A DNA stretch of 9,759 nucleotides from an uncultured Collinsella sp. (GTDB lineage: Bacteria > Actinomycetota > Coriobacteriia > Coriobacteriales > Coriobacteriaceae), in assembly GCA_902491915.1 (NCBI GenBank), contig CABUJL010000071.1, positions 1 to 9,759 of the forward strand. Direction: 5' to 3'. Every line of letters starts with the position of its first letter. Within the stretch, counting starts at the first letter, position 1. The position numbers and the translations under genes were made by a program. Positions 1 through 5,520 of this stretch are shown one piece after another. The notes beneath the pieces were generated by a model. It made no database searches. It saw only the letters and a list, made by a program, of their open reading frames with translations, and was not told where the DNA came from.

Positions 1-96
1 CAGGGCGAGTTTTCCGCTCGGTCAAGTCCTGGGCTCGCACGAAGGCCACATTAAGTGGCCTTCGGCTCGTGCGGAATCTACGGAAAACTCGCCCTG
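1..96. repeat. Three-tier long inverted repeat (cruciform/hairpin element)
   Basis: The outer arms are perfect 16-mers, CAGGGCGAGTTTTCCG at 1-16 and its reverse complement at 81-96. Inside lie a 5-bp stem (36-40 with 69-73, with a 5-base bulge at 64-68) and a perfect 9-bp stem (41-49 with 55-63) closed by the loop ATTAA. The element lies downstream of the minus-strand aminotransferase gene and could end its transcript, although no T-run follows the outer arm within the window. It begins exactly at the window edge, so it may extend further left. The nested design and isolated intergenic position suggest a dispersed intergenic repeat (REP or MITE type) or a structured RNA. Which of these is not decided by the sequence. 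Confidence 0.8.
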
Positions 97-208
97 CCCC
101 TCCCGGCCGGAGCTGCGGTAACTTTGTTGCGAATCCTCGTGTCCGTTGAGCGACGCGCCCCACGCATAACCCTTATGTCAGTGGGCTGATATGTTGCGTC
201 CCTGATGG
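97..208. other. Intergenic remainder, no gene seen
   Basis: I see no convincing reading frame with a ribosome binding site here. The stretch has small palindromes (CCGGCCGG near 105-112 and a 5-bp stem CATAA/TTATG around 165-177), but neither is followed by a T-run that would make it a clear terminator for the aminotransferase gene ending at 209. Confidence 0.5.
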
Positions 209-1345
209 CTACAAGGTTGAAATGAAGGTGGACAGGCGGCGGAGACCTTCGTCCAGGTCTTTGTCGGAAACGCAGTAGCTGAGGCGGATGTGGCCTTCGG
301 TTCCGAAGCAGTCTCCCGGGACTAGGGCTACGTTTGCTTCTTTGATGGCTTTGATGCAGAAGTCTTCGCTGGTTAGGCCGAACTTTTTGATGCTCGGGAA
401 AGTGTAGAAGGCTCCTGCGGGCTCTACTACGTCGAGGCCCATGGCGTCTAAGGCTGCGAGTACGCGTTCGCGGCGGGCTCGGTAGACTTTGAGCATGGGG
501 GTTGGGTCGACGGTCAGGGCTCGGGCTGCGGCGTCCATTTCGAAGGAGACGGCACTCGATACTAAGTATTGGTGAGCCTTGGCGATCTCGGCGATGACGG
601 GTGCCGCTGCCGCGAGCCAGCCCAGGCGCCAGCCGGTCATGGACCAGGGCTTGGAGAAGCTCTCGATGATGACCGTCTGTTCACGCAGCTCCGGGTGACG
701 CTGGGCAAAGCGCTCGTAGCCATCCACATAAACCAGGCGGTTGTATACGTCGTCGCAGACCACGTAGATGCCCGCCTGCTCTGCCACGCGCGCCACGGCG
801 TCGAGCGAAGCCGCGTTGAGGATGCAACCCGTAGGATTGTTGGGCGTGCAGATGACGATGGCCTTGGTCGCCGGCGTCACGCAAGCACGAAGTGCGTCCT
901 CGTCAATCTGGAATTGCGCAGGCTCCGTATCCAAAAAGACCGCCTTGGCGTGGTTGGCCACGACGATGCTCTCGTACAGGCCAAAGGCCGGCGTGGGGAT
1001 AATGACCTCGTCGCCGGGGTTGAGCATAGCCATGAATGCTGCCGACAGGGCCTCGGTCGCACCGTCGGTTAGGATGACCTCGTCGGCCGAAAACGTAAGG
1101 CCCGCATCCCCCATGTAGGCAGATAACGCCTCACGCAGGGCGGGGCGACCGTTGTTGGGCGGATAGTGCGTGTCACCGCGGTCCAGTGCGGCGGTCACCT
1201 CGGCGCTAATCACATCGGGCGTGGGAAAATCGGGCTCGCCAAGCGCAAGCGCGATGCACCCCGGGTGCTGGGCGGCGAGCGCATTGATCCGACGGATGCC
1301 GGAGGGCTTGAGCGTGGCAAGCGAGGTATTCATGGGCAGTCGCAT
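209..1345 (-). CDS. PLP-dependent class I/II aminotransferase (AspC/PatA-like)
   Basis: A cytosolic fold-type I enzyme that moves an amino group between an amino acid and a 2-oxo acid using pyridoxal phosphate. The 378 residues match the usual length of about 380-400. Family residues visible are the cofactor-contacting TPNNPTG (167-173, Asn170), Asp198 and Tyr201 in CDDVY, Lys232 in SKPWSMTGWRLG (Schiff-base lysine), and Arg354 in HIRLSY (substrate carboxylate). N-terminal LGEPDFPTP (35-43) is typical of the aspartate/aromatic/alanine aminotransferase group. I chose the first ATG because AAAGGA lies 5 bases before it; the ATG four codons later would be about 17 bases from that site. It is transcribed away from the 1439 gene across a 93-base gap. 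The exact substrate (aspartate, aromatic amino acids, alanine or N-acetyl-diaminopimelate) cannot be read from the motifs. Confidence 0.95.
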   Translation of the reverse strand: MRLPMNTSLATLKPSGIRRINALAAQHPGCIALALGEPDFPTPDVISAEVTAALDRGDTHYPPNNGRPALREALSAYMGDAGLTFSADEVILTDGATEALSAAFMAMLNPGDEVIIPTPAFGLYESIVVANHAKAVFLDTEPAQFQIDEDALRACVTPATKAIVICTPNNPTGCILNAASLDAVARVAEQAGIYVVCDDVYNRLVYVDGYERFAQRHPELREQTVIIESFSKPWSMTGWRLGWLAAAAPVIAEIAKAHQYLVSSAVSFEMDAAARALTVDPTPMLKVYRARRERVLAALDAMGLDVVEPAGAFYTFPSIKKFGLTSEDFCIKAIKEANVALVPGDCFGTEGHIRLSYCVSDKDLDEGLRRLSTFISTL

Positions 1346-1438
1346 GGCGTTCCTTTCGTAAGGGTTGCACTAGGATAGCGCGGCGGGGCACCGCCGGACG
1401 GTGTAACCTAAACGGAAACCAACCGGAAAGGAGGCAGC
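1346..1438. promoter_or_regulatory. Divergent intergenic region of the aminotransferase and 1439 genes
   Basis: This 93-base gap must hold the 5' signals of both divergent genes. It carries a GC hairpin (CGGCGG/CCGCCG, 1381-1396). A possible minus-strand -10 box TATCCT (complement of 1372-1377) has no good -35 partner at 16-19 bases. I cannot place either promoter confidently. A strong Shine-Dalgarno AAGGAGG lies at 1428-1434, four bases before the plus-strand ATG. Confidence 0.4.
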
Positions 1439-2101
1439 ATGGAGCCGACCGCGCGCAGCGATGTACCAAAAACGCTGCAAACCATTGCGTATATCAGCAT
1501 TCCCAATAGTGCCGATCTTGAGTTTTTGCTCTGGGACCTGCAGGATGCCATCGCCGCCTATGCACAGCTTTCCGGCACCGCACTCCCCCGCCCGGTCGAC
1601 TTGAAGGCAAATGACGCCGGCAGCGTTGCCGATGGCATCGTGCTGGCCATTGAAGATGTGGCTGACGATGAGACGTTGACAGCTATCGAGCAGGCGCTTG
1701 AGCGCTTTGGCGGTACGGGAACGCGCGTCTATGCCGCAATTCGAGCCGCACGAGAGGGCACTGAGCAGGCGCGTGGGACCGCCGTTCGCCTGCACAAGGC
1801 ATGTGAGCGCCATGACCAATTGTGGTGTGGAGGCGTTGTCATCTGTGCCGGCAGCGGCTTCGCGGCGCTTCGTCATTCTCCGCGCATGGGACTTTTGCGC
1901 CGACCGTTTTCGGAAGCGATAGATAAGCTTGTGGGCGCTGTGCGCATGGGCTGCTCCGTCGAGCATGCACAGCGACTTGGCGGCGGCAATGCCGCCAACG
2001 TCGACACCGACGGCATGGTTTGCGCCGAGCCAGCCGTGCCCGCGCCGATCTGGCGAGGCGTTCTGAAACGTCTGGGCGCCCACGCTCAAACAAAAATCTA
2101 A
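1439..2101 (+). CDS. Conserved hypothetical protein, possibly flavodoxin-like
   Basis: I do not recognise this 220-residue protein with confidence. The start is well supported by AAGGAGG ending 4 bases before the ATG. The N-terminal half holds an acidic predicted helical stretch (about 70-95: IEDVADDETLTAIEQALERF) and a strand-like RVYAAI. The C-terminal half has WCGGVVICAGSG (129-140), SPRMGLLRR (147-155) and a predicted helix SEAIDKLVGAVRMG. The Gly-rich strand after a Trp/Cys followed by a helix recalls the second half of NAD(P)H-dependent FMN reductases and flavodoxin-family proteins. The usual FMN phosphate loop and the GSPVY-type motif are not apparent, so any flavin role is a guess. 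No signal peptide or membrane segment is evident. Cysteines 122, 130, 136, 171 and 195 could matter if it binds metal or is redox active. Its stop codon lies one base from that of the convergent glycosylase gene. Confidence 0.85.
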   Translation: MEPTARSDVPKTLQTIAYISIPNSADLEFLLWDLQDAIAAYAQLSGTALPRPVDLKANDAGSVADGIVLAIEDVADDETLTAIEQALERFGGTGTRVYAAIRAAREGTEQARGTAVRLHKACERHDQLWCGGVVICAGSGFAALRHSPRMGLLRRPFSEAIDKLVGAVRMGCSVEHAQRLGGGNAANVDTDGMVCAEPAVPAPIWRGVLKRLGAHAQTKI

Positions 2102-2102
2102 A

Positions 2103-2666
2103 TTAAATAACAGCCCAGTCAACGGCTTCGTGCCAACGCTCAACAAGACGCTCCAGGCGCCAGGCGGCATTGGCGGGACTTGTCGAGGGCAGGACGATGG
2201 CAGGCAGCCCCGTCCGATCTTGCAAGTAGCGTTTGTAGAGTCGCCCTGCCGTGCCGCCGTTACAGACAACGACCTCAATCGGCGCGGCATCGGTAATGCG
2301 CTCGATATGTGCCGGCACAACGTTGCGAATGCTCGCGTCGCTCGAGCCCTTAATGTCACAACTCTCGATCACATCCCACAGGGCTACGCCGCCGTTAAGC
2401 AGCATGACCCGCTTGACGGCAATGGAGGCATCGAGCGTCGCGGGCTCACCGCTTGCCAAAGAATCGCCCTCGTTGGGCGGAACAGGCACACCGAGGCACG
2501 CGGCCACCACACGCCAAAAGCGATTCTGAGGGTTGCCGTAATAAAAGGCATTGGCGCGCGAAAGCACCGAGGGAAACGACCCGAGCACCAAAACGCGCGA
2601 GTGCTGGTCGAACACGGGCTCAAACCCATGCTCAATATGTTGGTAGCCCTTGTCAGATGCGGCCAT
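2103..2666 (-). CDS. DNA-deoxyinosine (hypoxanthine) glycosylase, uracil-DNA glycosylase superfamily
   Basis: Probable base-excision repair enzyme that removes deaminated bases, chiefly hypoxanthine, from DNA. The 187 residues show the UDG-superfamily layout: motif 1 LGSFPS (28-33) with SRANAFYYGNPQNRFW following (36-51), a central WDVI segment (97-100), and motif 2 LPSTSPAN (159-166) near the C-terminus, corresponding to the HPSP-type loop of other UDGs. GNPQNRFW plus STSPAN is characteristic of the family 6 / hypoxanthine-DNA glycosylase group, in which an Asn just after motif 1 (here Asn39) is the likely catalytic residue. That last point is from family knowledge as I recall it. The start is 3 bases after the amylase stop codon and has only a weak purine-rich GAGAG ahead of it. 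Translation is therefore probably coupled to the upstream gene in a two-gene operon. Confidence 0.92.
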   Translation of the reverse strand: MAASDKGYQHIEHGFEPVFDQHSRVLVLGSFPSVLSRANAFYYGNPQNRFWRVVAACLGVPVPPNEGDSLASGEPATLDASIAVKRVMLLNGGVALWDVIESCDIKGSSDASIRNVVPAHIERITDAAPIEVVVCNGGTAGRLYKRYLQDRTGLPAIVLPSTSPANAAWRLERLVERWHEAVDWAVI

Positions 2667-2669
2667 GGG

Positions 2670-4046
2670 CTAGGCTCTCAACAGATAGCGCACCTCGTAG
2701 GGTGCAAGCTCAAGGGAGCCAGCCAGCTCGACCGCGGGCACGCCGTCGGCAAGCAGGTCGACAAAGGACCCGTTGAGCTCGCCGGCGCCAAAGGTGTAAG
2801 GCTCACCCACGGCATTCACCGCCACGAGTACCGTCGCGCCGTCACAGGCGCGCTCGAACAGCAGCTGCTTGTTCTGGATCACCACGTTGCGATAGGCACC
2901 GTAGTTGAGAGCACGGGCAGCCGCGTCGTCGGCCGAGCGAAGGTGTGCGAGTTGCGTGATGAACGCCGTCAGCTCATTGGGCGCAGGCTCATCGAGCGCA
3001 GGACGCAGCGCCCAGTCGCCATCGGGGCCGCCCTTTTCACCAGCAATTCCCCACTCGCTGCCATAGTAGACGCACGGAATGCCCGGCATGCCAAAGAGCA
3101 TGCCATAGGCGGGACGCAGGCACGACTTGTCGGTGAGGATGCTTGCCAGGCGCGGCACGTCGTGGTTGTCGACAAACGACAGCAGATGCTTGCCGCGGTA
3201 GATGCACCAGGGGTCGCCACCAAACTGACGGTGCAGCGAATGGGCGATCTCGAACATGTTGACCGAGTTAAAGCTGGAGTACAGGCCCTTGTAACATTCG
3301 TAGTTGGTACAGGAGTCGAGCATCTCGTCGTTGACGATCTGGTTGTAGTCGCCGTTGAGCGTCTCGCCGATCAGCACGAAGTCGGGCTTGAGCTCACGGG
3401 CAAAGCTATGCAAACGACGCATGAAATCGCGGTCGAGCATGTAGGCAACGTCCAGGCGCAGGCCATCGACACCAAAGACGTCGGCCCAACGGCGCACGGA
3501 CTCGAGCAGGTAATCGACCACAGCGGGATTTTGCAGGTTGAGCTTCACAAGCTCAAAATGGCCTTCCCAGCCCTCGTACCAAAAGCCGTCGCCATAGCAG
3601 GAGTCGCTGTCAAAGCTAATGTGGAACCAATCCTTGTAGGGCGAGTCCCACTTGCGCTCCTGCACATCACGGAAGGCCCAAAAGCCACGACCGACGTGGT
3701 TGAAGACGGCATCGAGCACCACGCGGATGCCGTGGGCATGCAGCGTGTCGCACACGGCGGCAAAGTCGGCGTCCCCACCCAGGCGGCGGTCGATGTGGCG
3801 CAGGCTGCGTGTATCGTAGCCGTGGCTATCGGACTCGAGCGGCGGGTTGATGAGCACAGCGCCAACGCCGAGTTTTTGCAGGTAGTCGACCCATTGGGCG
3901 ATTTTCATGATAGGAGCATCGGGGTTGGGCGCGGTGCCGGCAGCTTGAGCAAGCTCATCCTCGGCAACGGGTGCGGCGTTTTCGCGCGGAGCTCCGCAAA
4001 AGCCCAGCGGATAGATCTGATAGAACGTCGTCTCGTATGCCCACAT
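2670..4046 (-). CDS. GH13 alpha-amylase-family glycoside hydrolase
   Basis: A retaining alpha-glucan-active enzyme of family GH13 with 458 residues. All four conserved regions are present in order: region I DAVFNH (112-117), region II GLRLDVAY with nucleophile Asp199, region III LIGET with acid/base Glu228, and region IV FVDNHD with transition-state Asp296. The barrel starts almost at the N-terminus (TTFYQIYPLGF), there is no signal peptide, and a short beta-sandwich-like C-terminal part follows about residue 385. This points to a cytosolic enzyme acting on imported maltodextrins, such as a cyclomaltodextrinase/neopullulanase-type or maltogenic amylase, rather than a secreted starch degrader. 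It lacks the long N-terminal domain common in neopullulanases. The start has GGGAGG 5 bases upstream. The glycosylase gene follows after 3 bases. The precise specificity cannot be fixed from the motifs. Confidence 0.95.
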   Translation of the reverse strand: MWAYETTFYQIYPLGFCGAPRENAAPVAEDELAQAAGTAPNPDAPIMKIAQWVDYLQKLGVGAVLINPPLESDSHGYDTRSLRHIDRRLGGDADFAAVCDTLHAHGIRVVLDAVFNHVGRGFWAFRDVQERKWDSPYKDWFHISFDSDSCYGDGFWYEGWEGHFELVKLNLQNPAVVDYLLESVRRWADVFGVDGLRLDVAYMLDRDFMRRLHSFARELKPDFVLIGETLNGDYNQIVNDEMLDSCTNYECYKGLYSSFNSVNMFEIAHSLHRQFGGDPWCIYRGKHLLSFVDNHDVPRLASILTDKSCLRPAYGMLFGMPGIPCVYYGSEWGIAGEKGGPDGDWALRPALDEPAPNELTAFITQLAHLRSADDAAARALNYGAYRNVVIQNKQLLFERACDGATVLVAVNAVGEPYTFGAGELNGSFVDLLADGVPAVELAGSLELAPYEVRYLLRA

Positions 4047-4081
4047 AGCAACCTCCCGGTAAGCTCAACACAACGATATCC

Positions 4082-4087
4082 ATTGTA
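4082..4087 (-). promoter_or_regulatory. Possible -10 box of the amylase-glycosylase operon
   Basis: TACAAT on the minus strand, about 35 bases before the amylase ATG, matches the sigma-70 -10 consensus at 5 of 6 positions. The nearest -35-like hexamer, TTGGGG, would leave a 20-base spacer, so the call is weak. The position between the 4118-4184 hairpin and the gene fits an operon-specific promoter. Confidence 0.35.
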
Positions 4088-4117
4088 TGCCCAGCTTGTA
4101 TCCTCTCCCCCAAAATA

Positions 4118-4184
4118 AGTTGCGGTGGAATAGTTCCTGCTTGGGCCTTCAGAGGCCTTAAACAGGAACTATTCCACCGCAACT
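4118..4184. repeat. 67-base hairpin with perfect 22-bp arms
   Basis: Arms 4118-4139 (starting AGTTGCGGTGG) and 4163-4184 are perfect reverse complements over 22 bases. The 23-base loop holds a second stem, GGCCT (4144-4148) with AGGCC (4153-4157) around the loop TCAG. It begins 16 bases beyond the exporter stop codon and may insulate that gene from the amylase operon or act as a bidirectional terminator. T-runs are short: on the minus strand the stem is followed by TATTTTGG. The length and perfection exceed an ordinary terminator and suggest a dispersed intergenic element. Confidence 0.85.
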
Positions 4185-4199
4185 GATGAGGGGACGTGA

Positions 4200-5396
4200 T
4201 TAGGCGACGGGCTTGGCGCGGCGGATGGCCGGGAACAGTACGGTGATGGCGAGGATGACGCCCACGACGGTAATCGCCCCGCCCACGAAGCCGATCCAAG
4301 CGATACCGGGACCCGAAACCACGGCGCCGCCGATTGCGGTGCCCGTGCCGATGCCCAGATTGAACAGGCCCGAGAAGATCGACATGGCGACGGCCGACGA
4401 ATCCGCCGGCGTGTACTTGATGAGCTCGGCCTGAAACGCCACGTTAAAGGCCGTGGCGCAGCAACCCCACAGCGCGCAGACGGCAAGCACTGCCACGAGC
4501 GACGATGCGACCGGACCCATGAGCAGCAGGGCCACCGGAACGCCGGAGAGCGTGATAGCCAAGAACGGGAAGCGGTGCCCGTCGAACAGGCGGCCAAACA
4601 GCCAGCTGCCCACCAGACCGGAGAAGCCAAACGCCGTCAGCGTCATGGTGATGGCGCCCGCGTCGACGTGTGCGACCTGCGCCAGGAAAGGCTCAATGTA
4701 GCTGTAGCTTGCGTAATAGCCGGTCGCCATAAAAACCGTGACCGCGTAGAGCGCGACCAGGAACGGGTTCTTGAGCAGCTCGGGCAGCTGTTTGACGGTA
4801 AAGCGCTCGCCCGCCGGCATGGCCGGGAACACCGCGGCCTGGTAGACGACCGCGATGGCTGAGAGGGCCCCGACCACGGCAAACGTCATGCGCCAGCCCA
4901 CGGCCAGCCCGATGGCGCGGCCGATCGGCAGGCCAAAGATCTGCGCGATAGACGAGCCCGTGGCGATCATGCTGATGGCGAGCGCCCCGTGGCGACTGTC
5001 GACCAGGCGCGAGGCCATGATCGAGGCGACCGACCAGAACACGGCATGCGCGCAGGCGACCACCAGACGCGCGCAAACCAAAATTGGATAGGTGGGCGCC
5101 ACAGCGGACAGGAACTGGCCCAGCGAGAACACGGCGAGCACGCCGAGCAACATCCGCTTGAACTCAAAGCGCGAGGCAAACACCATAAGCGGCAGCGACA
5201 GCAGCATGACGCCCCAGGCATAGACCGAGATCATGATGCCTGCCTGGGCCTCGGTGAGCGAGAACGATGCGGCAATATCAGTCAAAAGGCCGATAGGCAT
5301 GAACTCCGACGTGTTGAATACGAACGCACAACAGGCGAGCCCGATAAGCGGGAGCCACTGCTTGAGTGAGATGCCATCTTGTCTTGCCTGAGTCAT
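4200..5396 (-). CDS. MFS transporter, DHA1 family, SotB/YdeA-like exporter
   Basis: A 398-residue inner-membrane transporter of the usual 12-helix MFS length. The N-terminal FVFNTSEFMPIGLL (25-38) and the central YASYSYIEPF closely resemble the E. coli sugar-efflux protein SotB, as do the helix 4 segment ACAHAVFWSV (114-123) and the late stretch MSIFSGLFNLGIGTG. SotB exports arabinose, IPTG and related sugars with protons; related DHA1 members export drugs, so the substrate here is inferred. The ATG is preceded by GGAGAGG with an 8-base spacer, which rejects longer upstream extensions of the frame. It is flanked by hairpins on both sides and has its own plausible promoter, so it is probably a single-gene unit. 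Confidence 0.93.
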   Translation of the reverse strand: MTQARQDGISLKQWLPLIGLACCAFVFNTSEFMPIGLLTDIAASFSLTEAQAGIMISVYAWGVMLLSLPLMVFASRFEFKRMLLGVLAVFSLGQFLSAVAPTYPILVCARLVVACAHAVFWSVASIMASRLVDSRHGALAISMIATGSSIAQIFGLPIGRAIGLAVGWRMTFAVVGALSAIAVVYQAAVFPAMPAGERFTVKQLPELLKNPFLVALYAVTVFMATGYYASYSYIEPFLAQVAHVDAGAITMTLTAFGFSGLVGSWLFGRLFDGHRFPFLAITLSGVPVALLLMGPVASSLVAVLAVCALWGCCATAFNVAFQAELIKYTPADSSAVAMSIFSGLFNLGIGTGTAIGGAVVSGPGIAWIGFVGGAITVVGVILAITVLFPAIRRAKPVA

Positions 5397-5432
5397 GTAG
5401 AAAACCTCTCCGTTTGTCTTGGGCGGTGGGCG

Positions 5433-5462
5433 ATTATATAGCAACGGCCCCGCATCCGTCAG
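5433..5462 (-). promoter_or_regulatory. Probable promoter of the SotB-like gene
   Basis: The minus strand carries a perfect -10 box TATAAT (complement of 5433-5438) with CTGACG (complement of 5457-5462) 18 bases upstream as a 4-of-6 match to the -35 consensus. The -10 lies 36 bases before the ATG. The -35 falls in the loop of the 5445-5479 hairpin, so terminator and promoter share DNA. Confidence 0.6.
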
Positions 5463-5479
5463 CAACAGATGCGGGGCCG
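5445..5479 (-). terminator. Hairpin downstream of feoAB, probable terminator
   Basis: A perfect 12-bp GC-rich stem (CGGCCCCGCATC at 5445-5456 with 5468-5479) has an 11-base loop. It starts about 40 bases after the feoAB stop codon. On the minus strand the stem is followed by TTGCTATATAAT, a poor U-tract, so termination may be partial or factor-aided. The reverse orientation is followed by AAAAC and would not terminate. Confidence 0.65.
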
Positions 5480-5520
5480 AAAACAATTCGATACACAGAG
5501 GCTGCGCCGTCAATAAAAAA

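Noticed and set aside
1370..2359. Minus-strand open frame covering the 1439 gene and the end of the glycosylase gene
   Set aside because: It overlaps a plus-strand gene with a strong ribosome site and a glycosylase with clear motifs, and its sequence shows no domain.
2130..4118. Long plus-strand open frame (662 codons) opposite the amylase and glycosylase genes
   Set aside because: It is the antisense of two genes with intact family motifs. GC-rich codon bias keeps such frames open, and it has no recognisable domain.
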